A stretch of DNA of 62,046 bases, from assembly GCA_002315915.1 (NCBI GenBank), contig DCIB01000006.1, positions 1 through 62,046 of the forward strand, written 5' to 3'. The notes under the pieces were generated by a model. It searched no databases, was not told the origin of the DNA, and was given only the letters and a program-made list of their open reading frames with translations. Origin of the DNA: Caryophanales bacterium UBA1737 (GTDB taxonomy: Bacteria > Bacillota_I > Bacilli_A > ML615J-28 > CAG-313). This document shows, in pieces, positions 43,025-52,856 of the stretch; position 1 is the stretch's first letter, and each line of letters begins with the position of its first letter. Made by a program: the position numbers and the translations under genes.

Positions 43025-45514
43025 TTATTCTATATCATCATCGTTTCTTAAAATTACAATTCTAACAGGAGTTAAAGGTTTCTTAGTTTCTGGATCTTTT
43101 TCAGGAACAATCTTCATTCCGTTATCTGCAATCATATTTTTTAATTCAGTATACTCAACAGGGAAGAATTTATCTAAACAATAAGCATAGATTTTAGCAT
43201 CTGAATTATTATTACCATGATGAATTACTTCCATGGATACAGCTGTATGTGGGTTAGATTTTACAACTTTTAATGTCATTTTACCTGCTGTATTTTTACC
43301 ATGTTTTTCAACTTCATTTGGTCTAATGCGTTTTATATGACCTCTATTTGTCATTATAGCAATGATATCTTTAGGATCAGCAAATTTTAATCCTACTACA
43401 TAATCATCTGGTCTACTCTTTAATTCAATAGCTTTAACACCAAAACTAGATGGTTCCATAACAGATATTGCATCAGCATCATATCTATTAGTATAGCCTT
43501 TTGCTGTACATACAACAACTTCTCCGCCAAGTCCTGTTTTTAAATCTACTGATACTACTTCATCATCATTAGATAATTTTGTAGCTTTTAAAGCTTTAGA
43601 ATATCTAGATACTTCTAATGAAGATATCTTTATACGTTTTACAAAACCTTTTTTAGTTGCAAGTAGAACATATTTATCGGCATTGAAATCATTAACTACA
43701 AAACTAAATAAAATTTTTTCATTTGGTTCCATTGTAATTAATGTTGATGCATTAAATCCAATATCTTTATGTTTACAATCAGGAATCTTATGAATAGGTA
43801 AGAAAATATAATTACCAAAATTAGTAAATGATATTAATGTATCAGTAGTAGTTGTTGAATAAACATCAGTTATTACATCACCATCTTTAACTTTAGTATT
43901 ATTAAATTCTTTTTCTCCACCAAATGCACGTTTAGAAATACGTTTTAAATATCCGTCATGTGATACTAAAACAAATACATCTTCTTTAGGAATAAAGTCT
44001 TCAGTATAAACTTCTAAATTAGATATTTCATGTTCGATAACTGTTTTACGTAGAACATTCACTTCTTCTTTAATACGTTCTAATTCTTTAATGATTGCTT
44101 TATTCAAAGCAGCATTTGAGTTTAGTATTTCATTTAAATAGTTAATTTCTTTTTCAAGATCAGCACACTCATCTTTTAATGCAACAATATCTGTATTAGT
44201 TAAACGATATAATTGAAGCATTACAATAGCTTCAGCTTGAAGTTCTGTAAATCCATATTTCGATATTAAATTTTCTTTAGCATCAGCTTTATTTTTAGAA
44301 TTTCTAATAGTTGCAATAACTGCATCTAAGATAGAAACCATATCAATTAAGCCTTTAACTACTTCTAAACGTTTAACTGCTCTATCATAGTCAAAGTTAC
44401 ATCTATTACGAAGAACATCTCTTTGATGATCAATATATGCATCAATAAAATCCATTAATCCCATATAACATGGTTTACCACGTGATATAGCAACCATATT
44501 AAAATTATAATTAATTTGTAATTCTGTTTGTAAATATAAGAAATTTAATATAACTTCTGGATCTGCATCTTTTCTTACATCAATTACTATTCTTAAACCA
44601 AGTCTATCTGATTCATCACGAATCATCTTAACACCATCAACATTTTTAGCTTGTAGTTGATCACTCATTTTACGAAGTAGATTAGCTTTATTTACTTCAT
44701 AAGGTATTTCAGTAATAATAATTTGATGACAATCAGATTTATGTTCAATAGTAGCTTTGGATTTTAAGATAACTTTTCCTTTACCAGTAGTATATGCTTG
44801 TTTTAAATTTTCAAATCCTTGGACAATTCCACCAGTAGGAAAATCTGGTCCTTTTACAATATTTAATAAATCATCTAACGTTGCATCACGATGATTCATT
44901 TTATAAATTGCTGCTTCAATACATTCAACAGGATTATGTGGAGGAATTTCAGTTGCATAACCTGCTGAAATACCACTTGCACCATTTACTAAAATATTTG
45001 GAAATTTAGATGGTAAAACAACTGGTTCTAATTCTTCATCATCAAAATTCGGTACAAATCCAACAGTTTTTTTGTTTAAATCTTCAAGCATTAATTCAGC
45101 ATATTTACTCATTCTTGCTTCAGTATAACGCATTGCAGCTGCTGGATCGCCATCAATTGATCCATTATTTCCATGCATATCAATTAATGGTAATAAAATT
45201 TTGAAATCTTGACTCATTCTAACCATTGCATCATAAACAGATGTATCACCATGAGGATGATATTTACCAATAACATCTCCAACAATACGAGCACTTTTCT
45301 TAAATGGTTTATTAGATGCAAGACCTAATTTGAACATTGCAAATAAAATTCTTCTTTGAACAGGTTTTAATCCATCACGAACGTCAGGTAATGCACGATC
45401 TTGAATAATATATTTGGAATATCTTCCAAATCTATCACCCATGATATTTTCAAAATTATCATTTAATATACGGTCTGTAATGAATTGATCTATTTCATCA
45501 TGTGTCTTACTCAT
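43025..45514 (-). CDS. parC: DNA topoisomerase IV subunit A
   Basis: An 829-residue type IIA topoisomerase subunit that cuts and rejoins DNA to decatenate chromosomes. Active Tyr130 lies in AAAMRYTEARMSK; GNNGSIDGDPAAAMRY favours ParC over GyrA. The quinolone-determining stretch reads HPHGDTSVYDAM with Thr91 and Asp95 at the positions of Staphylococcus GrlA Ser80 and Glu84. The C-terminal beta-pinwheel (about 500-800) is complete. The ribosome binding site is inside the end of parE, which it overlaps by 8 bases. Confidence 0.94.
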   Translation of the reverse strand: MSKTHDEIDQFITDRILNDNFENIMGDRFGRYSKYIIQDRALPDVRDGLKPVQRRILFAMFKLGLASNKPFKKSARIVGDVIGKYHPHGDTSVYDAMVRMSQDFKILLPLIDMHGNNGSIDGDPAAAMRYTEARMSKYAELMLEDLNKKTVGFVPNFDDEELEPVVLPSKFPNILVNGASGISAGYATEIPPHNPVECIEAAIYKMNHRDATLDDLLNIVKGPDFPTGGIVQGFENLKQAYTTGKGKVILKSKATIEHKSDCHQIIITEIPYEVNKANLLRKMSDQLQAKNVDGVKMIRDESDRLGLRIVIDVRKDADPEVILNFLYLQTELQINYNFNMVAISRGKPCYMGLMDFIDAYIDHQRDVLRNRCNFDYDRAVKRLEVVKGLIDMVSILDAVIATIRNSKNKADAKENLISKYGFTELQAEAIVMLQLYRLTNTDIVALKDECADLEKEINYLNEILNSNAALNKAIIKELERIKEEVNVLRKTVIEHEISNLEVYTEDFIPKEDVFVLVSHDGYLKRISKRAFGGEKEFNNTKVKDGDVITDVYSTTTTDTLISFTNFGNYIFLPIHKIPDCKHKDIGFNASTLITMEPNEKILFSFVVNDFNADKYVLLATKKGFVKRIKISSLEVSRYSKALKATKLSNDDEVVSVDLKTGLGGEVVVCTAKGYTNRYDADAISVMEPSSFGVKAIELKSRPDDYVVGLKFADPKDIIAIMTNRGHIKRIRPNEVEKHGKNTAGKMTLKVVKSNPHTAVSMEVIHHGNNNSDAKIYAYCLDKFFPVEYTELKNMIADNGMKIVPEKDPETKKPLTPVRIVILRNDDDIE

Positions 45515-47468
45515 CAGAATATGCCTCCTCTAAAGTAAAGTTATCATCTACGTCAAAGATAACATTATTTTCAATCCAATCACGACGTTTATCTACATCA
45601 TCACCCATTAATATTTCCATACTACGTTCAGCTTCACCTAAGTCTTCTATATTGACTTTAATTAAAGAACGTTTTCCGGGTTCCATTGTTGTTTCCCAAA
45701 GTTGTTCAGCATTCATTTCACCTAAACCTTTGTAACGTTGAATAGTAACATTTTTTTGTGCACCAATCTTTTCTCTCAATTCTTCATCAGTCCATGCATA
45801 CTCAACATTTGATTTAGTTTGAATTTTATATAAAGGAGGAGTTGCAATATAAACCATTCCGTTTTCAATTAAAGGTTTCATAAATCTAAAGAAGAAAGTT
45901 AATAATAAAGTTTGGATATGAGCTCCATCTGTATCAGCATCGGTCATTATAATTACTTTATTATAGTTAGATTTTTTTACATCAAAATCAGATCCAAATC
46001 CACCACCAATAGAATTAATAATAGATACTATTTCTTCATTTTTAAGCATTTCTTCAACTTTTGCTTTACAAGTATTTAATACTTTACCACGTAAAGGTAA
46101 TATAGCTTGGAATGTTCTATCTCTACCTTGTTTAGCAGATCCTCCTGCTGAATCGCCTTCGACTAAGAATAATTCATTCTTAGATGGGTTTTTATATTGA
46201 GCAGGTGTTAGTTTACCAAGTAAATTAGAAGGTTTAGATGCTTTTTCTTTACCAAGTCTTACTTCATCTCTTACTTTTCTTGATGCTTCTCTTGCTTTTG
46301 AAGCACGTAGTGCTTTATTTACAATAAGATCAGATATCTTACCATTCTCAGCCATGAAGCTTTTCATTTGATCATATGTAATTTGTTCTAAAGCTGCTTT
46401 TGCTTCAGGAGTACCAAGTTTACCTTTTGTTTGGCCTTCAAATTGTAAGAACTTTTCAGGAACCATACAAGATATAATAGCAGTAACACCTTCACGAATA
46501 TCAGAACCATCTAAGTTAGGATCTTTATCTTTTAGAGCATTAATAATTCTTGCATGTTCATTAAAAGCTCTTGTTAATCCAGTTTTAAATCCAACTTCAT
46601 GAGTACCACCATCACGAGTACGAATATTATTAACATAAGATAGAATTGTTTCATTATATGATTTATCACAATATTGAAGAGCAATTTCTACATGTATACC
46701 ATTATAATCACCATCAAAGAAAGCAGGATCATGAAGAGGTTCTTTATCTTTAGTTAATGTTTGAGTAAATTCAACTATTCCATTTTGAAATTGGAATTCT
46801 TCAAGTTGTTCTAAATTATCTCTTTTATCTTCTAAAGTAATTTTTAATCCTTTTATTAAATAAGCAGATTCTTTTAATCTTTGTGATATTGTTTTATAGT
46901 CAAAAATAGTTGTAGAAAAGCATGTACTATCTGGTACAAAATGGATAAATGTACCAGTCTTTTTTGAACTACTTGATTCAATAGTTGGTTTTTCTATTTT
47001 TTTGCCACCTTTTAAATAACGTTGGCGATATATTTTTCCTTCTCTTTGAATAACAACTTCAAACAATGAACTTAGAGCGTTAACTACACTAGATCCAACA
47101 CCATGTAAACCACCTGATGTTTTATAACCACCATCTTCATCGAATTTACCACCAGCATGAAGAGTGTTAAATATAACTTCAGGACTTGGTCTATTTAAAT
47201 CTTTATTCATACCAATAGGTATACCACGCCCATTATCTTGAACAGTAATAGAGTTATCAGGTTCAATTGTTACATTAATTTCATTACAGCAGCCATTTAA
47301 TACTTCATCGATTGCATTATCTACTATCTCCCATACTAAATGATGTAATCCTCTTGAATCATTAGATCCAATATACATACCAGGTCTTACACGAACAGCT
47401 TCTAGTCCTTCCAATACTTTAATGGAACTATCATCATATTTTCTAACTTTTTTAGTTGTATCTGCCAT
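45507..47468 (-). CDS. parE: DNA topoisomerase IV subunit B
   Basis: A 653-residue ATPase subunit. The GHKL ATPase has VWEIVDNAIDEVLNG, DNGRGIPIG and YKTSGGLHGVGSSVVNALS (the Thr-Ser form is typical of ParE); the Toprim domain has LFLVEGDSAGGSAKQGRDR and IIMTDADTDGAHI. No GyrB-like insertion is seen. GAGGT precedes ATG 47468. It is paired with parC; gyrase genes would be elsewhere. Confidence 0.94.
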   Translation of the reverse strand: MADTTKKVRKYDDSSIKVLEGLEAVRVRPGMYIGSNDSRGLHHLVWEIVDNAIDEVLNGCCNEINVTIEPDNSITVQDNGRGIPIGMNKDLNRPSPEVIFNTLHAGGKFDEDGGYKTSGGLHGVGSSVVNALSSLFEVVIQREGKIYRQRYLKGGKKIEKPTIESSSSKKTGTFIHFVPDSTCFSTTIFDYKTISQRLKESAYLIKGLKITLEDKRDNLEQLEEFQFQNGIVEFTQTLTKDKEPLHDPAFFDGDYNGIHVEIALQYCDKSYNETILSYVNNIRTRDGGTHEVGFKTGLTRAFNEHARIINALKDKDPNLDGSDIREGVTAIISCMVPEKFLQFEGQTKGKLGTPEAKAALEQITYDQMKSFMAENGKISDLIVNKALRASKAREASRKVRDEVRLGKEKASKPSNLLGKLTPAQYKNPSKNELFLVEGDSAGGSAKQGRDRTFQAILPLRGKVLNTCKAKVEEMLKNEEIVSIINSIGGGFGSDFDVKKSNYNKVIIMTDADTDGAHIQTLLLTFFFRFMKPLIENGMVYIATPPLYKIQTKSNVEYAWTDEELREKIGAQKNVTIQRYKGLGEMNAEQLWETTMEPGKRSLIKVNIEDLGEAERSMEILMGDDVDKRRDWIENNVIFDVDDNFTLEEAYSDE

Positions 47469-47491
47469 AGATATTTACCTCATTATTATTT

Positions 47492-47519
47492 ATTATACCA
47501 CTATTTCCTTGTTTTTCAA
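47492..47519 (-). promoter_or_regulatory. Promoter of parE-parC
   Basis: Minus strand TTGAAA (47514-47519), 16-bp spacer, TATAAT (47492-47497), 24 bases before ATG. Confidence 0.65.
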
Positions 47520-47596
47520 GCATATTGATATAAAGATTATTTCGATTTTACCTAAATAAAATAAAGATTAAAAAACATACAAATTTGTACAAAAAA

Positions 47597-47622
47597 AGTA
47601 TCTAATTATTACATTAGATACT
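47597..47622 (-). terminator. Terminator of yneF
   Basis: AGTATCTAAT pairs exactly with 47613-47622, and on the minus strand a run of seven T follows. It lies five bases after the stop. A separate 12-bp palindrome TACAAATTTGTA sits at 47578-47589. Confidence 0.88.
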
Positions 47623-47627
47623 CAATT

Positions 47628-47843
47628 TTATTGATATTTCATCATTTCATTGATAACACGAGTAATATCTTTTTCAGATGGTTTACGTCCCATTTGTAAA
47701 AACATTGCTCTAATCATGTTACGATTAACAGGAGGATTTTCTTTTAATTGTTTATTAAACATATGTCTAACAATAAAGAAAGTTGCAACAGCACCAACTG
47801 CTAATGAACCAAGGCACATTAATAATATTTGCCACCATTCCAT
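47628..47843 (-). CDS. yneF: YneF family membrane protein (UPF0154)
   Basis: A 71-residue protein with one N-terminal membrane helix (about 5-25, ILLMCLGSLAVGAVATFFIV) and a basic cytosolic tail containing PPVNRNMIRAMFLQMGRKPSEKDITRVINEMM, the UPF0154 signature. Function unknown; conserved across Firmicutes. It is transcribed alone, with AAGGAG unusually far (11 bases) from ATG 47843. Confidence 0.9.
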   Translation of the reverse strand: MEWWQILLMCLGSLAVGAVATFFIVRHMFNKQLKENPPVNRNMIRAMFLQMGRKPSEKDITRVINEMMKYQ

Positions 47844-47877
47844 AGTGATAAAGTCTCCTTATTATTTATATATAAAT

Positions 47878-47886
47878 ATTATAACA
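47878..47886 (-). promoter_or_regulatory. Extended -10 promoter of yneF
   Basis: Minus strand TGTTATAAT, divergent from the ferredoxin promoter about 60 bases away. Confidence 0.5.
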
Positions 47887-47944
47887 AATACCATACATAT
47901 TTACCATAAAAACATATTAGATCGTAAAAAATATATAATATAAC

Positions 47945-47973
47945 TTGTAGTATTATTTATATTTAGTTATAAT
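47945..47973 (+). promoter_or_regulatory. Promoter of the ferredoxin gene
   Basis: TTGTAG (47945-47950), 17-bp spacer, TATAAT (47968-47973), 33 bases before ATG 48007. Confidence 0.65.
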
Positions 47974-48006
47974 AAAAGAGTAAAATATTTTACAGGAGGT
48001 ATTGTT

Positions 48007-48174
48007 ATGCCAAGAAAAATTACAGATGTTTGTGTAGCTTGTGGTACTTGCCAAGGCGAATGTCCAGTTGGCGCAATCAATGAAGGCGATATTTATACTA
48101 TCGATCCTGATGCATGTGTTGATTGCGGTGCTTGCGAAGCAGCATGCCCTACAGGAGCAATTGTAGAAGACTAA
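48007..48174 (+). CDS. 2[4Fe-4S] ferredoxin
   Basis: A 55-residue clostridial-type ferredoxin, a soluble low-potential electron carrier. Two CxxCxxCxxxCP motifs are complete: Cys9, 12, 15, 19 and Cys37, 40, 43, 47, each ending CP(V/T)GAI. AGGAGGT lies seven bases before the ATG, a near-perfect ribosome binding site suggesting strong translation, and the codons are visibly richer in G and C than the neighbours. It is one of only two rightward genes right of 7 kb, with its own promoter and a terminator shared with nif3. Likely donor to Rnf and partner of pyruvate-oxidising enzymes. Confidence 0.96.
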   Translation: MPRKITDVCVACGTCQGECPVGAINEGDIYTIDPDACVDCGACEAACPTGAIVED

Positions 48175-48188
48175 CAATTCTATTTACA

Positions 48189-48222
48189 AAAAATGCTAGA
48201 GTTTAAAACTCTAGCTTTTTTT
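48189..48222. terminator. Bidirectional terminator between ferredoxin and nif3
   Basis: GCTAGAGTTTAAAACTCTAGC (48195-48215, near-perfect palindrome) flanked by A-run and T-run; serves the rightward ferredoxin gene and the leftward rnf-to-nif3 block. Confidence 0.88.
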
Positions 48223-48997
48223 ATATAGTTTTAAAAGGATTTGATTCATTTGATAAAATGAATTCACAATCTATAAACTTATCTTTTAATTCTTTACATA
48301 AAGATTCTTTATAGAAGCTTTCTGCAAAATGACTAACTTCAATAACTAAGAAATTATTATCAACAATATCAATAGCATTATTATGATGAACTTCTCCTGT
48401 TATAAAGCAGTCACATCCTTCGTACATGGCACTTTGCCAATCGATAGCTCCACTTCCACCTATAATACCAACTTTTTTAATTGTTCGATTATAATCACCA
48501 ATTAGTTTTACAGATTCTTCTTGTAAAGTCTTCTTTACATACTTAGCAAAATCAATTGCTGATATTTCTTTTACATATCCTACTCTTAATAATGCATCTT
48601 TTTGAATATCAGTTGTTTGATACACATCAGTAAATCCTAATATTTTAGCTAAACGGTCATTCATTCCGTCTTTACCACAATCAAAACATGTATGAAAAGC
48701 TGCAATATTAATTTTATTACTTAATACTTTAATTAGTTTTTTTCCAAAAACAGAATTATAATTTAAATTCTTTAATGGATTAAACATAAATGGATGATGA
48801 CATATAATCATATCACAACCTTTTTCTAATGCATCTTCTAATACTTTATTTGTAATATCTAAAGTAATCATTACTTTAGATACATTAGAATTAGCATCTC
48901 CAAATTGAAGTCCTGTTATTCCATTATCAAAACTCATAGAATCTTCTAATGGATAGATGGAAGTAATATAATTAATAATATCTTTTACTTTAGACAT
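48221..48997 (-). CDS. Nif3-like dinuclear metal-centre protein (YqfO)
   Basis: A 258-residue Nif3/DUF34 protein. Metal-binding blocks ICHHPFMF, AFHTCFD and the C-terminal VIEVSHFAESF are present; the CutA-like insert of longer family members is missing, so this is the short form. It binds two metals; GTP cyclohydrolase-like or metal-trafficking roles have been suggested, none settled. ATG 48997 is chosen, six bases after AAAGGA. It overlaps trmK by 13 bases; this pair is conserved (yqfN-yqfO). Confidence 0.9.
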   Translation of the reverse strand: MSKVKDIINYITSIYPLEDSMSFDNGITGLQFGDANSNVSKVMITLDITNKVLEDALEKGCDMIICHHPFMFNPLKNLNYNSVFGKKLIKVLSNKINIAAFHTCFDCGKDGMNDRLAKILGFTDVYQTTDIQKDALLRVGYVKEISAIDFAKYVKKTLQEESVKLIGDYNRTIKKVGIIGGSGAIDWQSAMYEGCDCFITGEVHHNNAIDIVDNNFLVIEVSHFAESFYKESLCKELKDKFIDCEFILSNESNPFKTI

Positions 48998-49635
48998 AAG
49001 CAATCCTTTATTAATTTGATTTGATTATTTATTGAATCAATATTATTATTAATTGATTCTAAATATTTTAATTTATTAGTCCATTTTTCGAGAAATAATG
49101 GATCTTTTTTTATTCTTAATACGTTTCCAAACATTATATCTAAATCATTATAAATAATTTTTTTAGATGTCTTCTTACAAACTATAATTTCATAAAAAAC
49201 ATCTTTATCTAAAACGATTTGTTCATCTAATATTTGAAAACCATTTTTAAATAGATATTCTCTTAAAGAATCAATCTTAGTATGAGCAGATAAAATAAAT
49301 GTAGTATTTGATAAATCAAACTTAGCTTCAGATATTATATTTTTTATTAATAAACCACCCATACCAAGTATCGCAATTTTGGAATAGCTTGAATCAACGT
49401 TTGTTAATCCACTAGATAATGAATATTTAATATCTATAGATGAATCAGTATGATATTTAAATAAGTTTTCTTTTGATTTAGATAATGGTCCTTCTTTATT
49501 ATCAACTAATAAAACTTTTTTTACACCTTTTTCAATCGCTAGCATAGATAAATAACCATGATCACATCCAATATCTGCTAAAGAATCATCTTTAGAAATA
49601 TAATCTAATGCTTTAAGTAAACGATTATTTACCAT
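48985..49635 (-). CDS. trmK: tRNA (adenine22-N1)-methyltransferase TrmK
   Basis: A 216-residue SAM-dependent methyltransferase that makes m1A22 in tRNA. The SAM motif SLADIGCDHGYLSMLAIEKG, then ILGMGGLLIKNII and LSAHTKIDSLREYL are family blocks, with a helical C-terminal domain (about 160-216). It overlaps dnaG by 11 bases and nif3 by 13, matching the Bacillus order near sigA. Confidence 0.92.
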   Translation of the reverse strand: MVNNRLLKALDYISKDDSLADIGCDHGYLSMLAIEKGVKKVLLVDNKEGPLSKSKENLFKYHTDSSIDIKYSLSSGLTNVDSSYSKIAILGMGGLLIKNIISEAKFDLSNTTFILSAHTKIDSLREYLFKNGFQILDEQIVLDKDVFYEIIVCKKTSKKIIYNDLDIMFGNVLRIKKDPLFLEKWTNKLKYLESINNNIDSINNQIKLIKDCLCLK

Positions 49636-51412
49636 TTTTCTTATCCGATTTATATGATATTAAGATTTTATATGCTTCATCATCACCTGATTTAGCTTTT
49701 TCAATTTGAATATCTGAAATTATTTGACTTAAATATTTTTTAATTGTATTTAGGCAATCATTTAATTCAATAACAGAATTTATTTTAAACATACTTGTAG
49801 ATATTTGTTCAATATATTTATTATATTCATCTTCTTTATTGATATGGTTTAATAATAATTCTTTTGTACAATCATCAGGATGTTCTTGAAAAATTGAATT
49901 TATTAAAAGTAATATAGAGTATTCATTAATAAATTCTTTGCCAGGAAAAACTTGACCTACTACATCAAAATATTTTTTTGAAGTTTCTGGATAGTTTAAA
50001 GCATACATAATAATCATTTCATATGCTCTTTTTACACCTTTTGTACTTCTTTTATATTTTATTATTTCATCAGCTTTCTTAATTAACTGTTGTTTTTTAT
50101 TATCAATTGATGAATATGTATATTGATTATTCGAGAAATCTTTTCTTATTGCATCATATGAAACATTTAGTTCATTAGATATTTGCTTTAAATAATAATC
50201 AATAATAGTTTCAGATGATGTAAATTTAATAAAATCAAATATTTTCTTTTTAAAAGTTTCAACAGATACTAAATCTTGTTTAATTAAATTTTTATAAGCT
50301 AAACGATAAACCCATTCATATACAGAAAAGATATTCTTATTAAAATATTCTACTAATTTTTCTTTTCCATATTTATTTACAAAATCATCTGGATCTAAAT
50401 TATCAGGTAAGACACATGCTTGAGGAATAGTATTTAATTTAGAAAAAACTAAAGTTCCATTTTCCATTGCATCAATACCAGCTTTATCACCATCAAAACA
50501 TAATACAATATTTTTAGTTAAAGATAATAAATTTTCGGCATTAGTTTTAGTTAATGCAGTACCCATTGTTGCAACAGAATTTGTTACTCCAGCTTTATAT
50601 GCTGCAATAACATCCATAAATCCTTCAAAAATAAATACTTTATCTAGTTGTCTAATACTTTTGAATGATTTATCTAAATGATATAAAATTTCGCCTTTAT
50701 GGAATAATTCATTATCATTAGAATTTATATATTTAGGTAGATTATCATTTTTTAAATCATTTGGTAAATATTTTCTACCACTAAAACCATTAGTTTTACC
50801 AAGACTATTATTTAAAGGAAATATTATACGGGATCTAAATGTATCTTTAATTGTTCCTTTAATATCTGAAATTAATCCTAGTTCAATTAAATCAAGTTCT
50901 AGATAACCTTTTCCAATTAAATATTTATATAAAGAATCATTTATACTAGGCGATAATCCTATTTCAAATTCTTTTATGATATTTAAATCAATATTTCTTG
51001 ATTTTAAATATTCTAAAGCGATATTTCCTTCTTCAGAATTAAGTAAATAAAAGTTATAGAATTCTTTTGCTTCTTGCATTATAGATTCTAAATAAGATTT
51101 TCTTGCTTCTTTTTTAGAAGTTTCGATATCTACTTCAATATTTAATTTTTTTGCAAGTTTTAATACTGCTTGATTAAATGTAATATTTTCAAACTTTTGA
51201 ACAAAAGTTATTACATTACCTTTCGTTCCACATGAGAAGCAGTTAAACATGTGTTTAACATTAGTTACACTCATTGAAGGTTTAGTGTCATCATGAAATG
51301 GACATACTCCCCAAAAGTTATTACCTTTTTTTTGAAGTGGTACATATTCATTTACAATTTCAACTATATTAGATTCTTCTACTATTTTTCTAATAACTTG
51401 ATTAGATATCAT
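49625..51412 (-). CDS. dnaG: DNA primase
   Basis: A 595-residue primase making RNA primers at the fork. The zinc domain uses Cys37, His40, Cys58 and Cys61 (VCPFHDDTKPS, FNCFSCGTKG). The RNA polymerase domain includes the Toprim fold VFIFEGFMDVIAAYKAG and LCFDGDKAG. The C-terminal part (about 440-595) would be the helicase-binding domain and is weakly conserved. AGGAGG precedes ATG 51412. Neighbours rpoD and glyS recall the macromolecular synthesis operon. Confidence 0.96.
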   Translation of the reverse strand: MISNQVIRKIVEESNIVEIVNEYVPLQKKGNNFWGVCPFHDDTKPSMSVTNVKHMFNCFSCGTKGNVITFVQKFENITFNQAVLKLAKKLNIEVDIETSKKEARKSYLESIMQEAKEFYNFYLLNSEEGNIALEYLKSRNIDLNIIKEFEIGLSPSINDSLYKYLIGKGYLELDLIELGLISDIKGTIKDTFRSRIIFPLNNSLGKTNGFSGRKYLPNDLKNDNLPKYINSNDNELFHKGEILYHLDKSFKSIRQLDKVFIFEGFMDVIAAYKAGVTNSVATMGTALTKTNAENLLSLTKNIVLCFDGDKAGIDAMENGTLVFSKLNTIPQACVLPDNLDPDDFVNKYGKEKLVEYFNKNIFSVYEWVYRLAYKNLIKQDLVSVETFKKKIFDFIKFTSSETIIDYYLKQISNELNVSYDAIRKDFSNNQYTYSSIDNKKQQLIKKADEIIKYKRSTKGVKRAYEMIIMYALNYPETSKKYFDVVGQVFPGKEFINEYSILLLINSIFQEHPDDCTKELLLNHINKEDEYNKYIEQISTSMFKINSVIELNDCLNTIKKYLSQIISDIQIEKAKSGDDEAYKILISYKSDKKNGK

Positions 51413-51448
51413 TCTAAACCTCCTTTCGTATAATATTAATTAAATTTA

Positions 51449-52822
51449 TTAAAAATCAAATTTATGATTAAAGTAACTAACTAATTCATCAACGCTAACA
51501 ACTTCTTGTGCCATTGTATCACGATTACGTACAGTTACTAATCCTTTTTCTAATGTATCAAAATCAACAGTTACACAATATGGTGTTCCTATTGCATCTG
51601 CTCTTCTATAACGTTTACCGATTTTACCTGAAGCATCAAAATCACATGAATATTCATTAGCAAGAACTTTATAAATTTCTTGAGCTTTTTCATTCAATTT
51701 ATTAACAAGTGGTAAAACACTAATTTTAATTGGAGCAAGTGCTGGAGATAATCTTAATACTTCTCTTATATCTCCATCTTCTAATGTTTCTTCATCATAT
51801 GCATCCGTTAATACTGCAAGCATTAATCTTTCTACACCAACAGATGGTTCTACAACATATGGTAAATATTTTTCATTTGTTTCTGGGTCTAAATATTCTA
51901 AATTCTCTTTTGAATGTTCTTGATGAACACTTAAATCATAATTAGTTCTATCTGCTATACCCCAAAGTTCACCCCATCCAAAGAAATACTTAAATTCAAT
52001 ATCAGTTGTTGCTTTAGAATAGAAACATAATTCTTCTTTTTTATGATCTCTATCTCTTAAAGATTCAGATTTTAATCCTAATTTATATAAGAATTCATGA
52101 CAGAAATCTTTCCAATATTTAAACCATTCTAAATCAGTATCTGGTTTACAGAAAAATTCCATTTCCATTTGTTCAAATTCTCTAATTCTAAAAATAAAAT
52201 TACCAGGAGTAATTTCATTTCTAAAACTTTTTCCAATTTGACCAACACCAAATGGTACTTTTTTACGTGTAGTTCTTTGAATATTTTTAAAATTAACAAA
52301 TATCCCTTGAGCAGTTTCAGGTCTTAAATATACTACACTTTTATCATTTTCTAAAACACCTTGATGTGTTTCATACATTAAATTAAATTTTCTAATTGGA
52401 GTATAGTCAACCTTACCACATTTTGTACATTTAATTTGGTGATCAACTAAATATTTTGATAATTCATCATTACTCCATCCATCACCTGTTTCTTTTCCTT
52501 GTGTTGCATCTTCAATTAATTTATCTGCTCTATAACGAGTTTTACAACTTTTACAGTCCACTAAAGGATCAGAAAATCCTCCTACATGTCCTGTTGCAAC
52601 CCAAGTTTCTGGATTCATTAATATAGCCGAATCTAGTCCTACATTTAAAGGATGAGTTTTTACAAATGATTTCCACCAAGCTTGTTTAATATTGTTTTTA
52701 AGTTCTACACCTAATGGACCAAAATCCCAAGCATTGGCAAGTCCACCATATATTTCACTACCTTGATATACAAAACCATATTGTTTTAAGTAATTGACGA
52801 ATTTTTCCATTGAAATATCCAT
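51449..52822 (-). CDS. glyS: Glycine--tRNA ligase (homodimeric, class II)
   Basis: A 457-residue alpha2-type glycyl-tRNA synthetase. The N-terminal YGFVYQGSEIYGGLANAWDFGPLGVELKNNI is motif 1-like and typical of this type; motif 2 GKSFRNEITPGNFIFRIREFEQMEMEFF and motif 3 PSVGVERLMLAVL are clear. Zinc-type CxxC pairs CKSCKTRY and CTKCGKV are present in the insertion. No T-box lies in the 34 bases before it; it seems to rely on transcription from rpoD or beyond. Confidence 0.95.
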   Translation of the reverse strand: MDISMEKFVNYLKQYGFVYQGSEIYGGLANAWDFGPLGVELKNNIKQAWWKSFVKTHPLNVGLDSAILMNPETWVATGHVGGFSDPLVDCKSCKTRYRADKLIEDATQGKETGDGWSNDELSKYLVDHQIKCTKCGKVDYTPIRKFNLMYETHQGVLENDKSVVYLRPETAQGIFVNFKNIQRTTRKKVPFGVGQIGKSFRNEITPGNFIFRIREFEQMEMEFFCKPDTDLEWFKYWKDFCHEFLYKLGLKSESLRDRDHKKEELCFYSKATTDIEFKYFFGWGELWGIADRTNYDLSVHQEHSKENLEYLDPETNEKYLPYVVEPSVGVERLMLAVLTDAYDEETLEDGDIREVLRLSPALAPIKISVLPLVNKLNEKAQEIYKVLANEYSCDFDASGKIGKRYRRADAIGTPYCVTVDFDTLEKGLVTVRNRDTMAQEVVSVDELVSYFNHKFDF

Positions 52823-52856
52823 ACTTTAATCTTCTTTCATTATTAATAAAATTATT

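Noticed and set aside
47953..48177. Leftward frame opposite the ferredoxin gene
   Set aside because: It is the antisense of a complete ferredoxin with its own promoter and ribosome binding site; its cysteine-rich product is an artefact of complementing Ala/Thr codons.
52823..52856. T-box or other leader for glyS
   Set aside because: Only 34 bases lie between rpoD and glyS, too short for any such structure.
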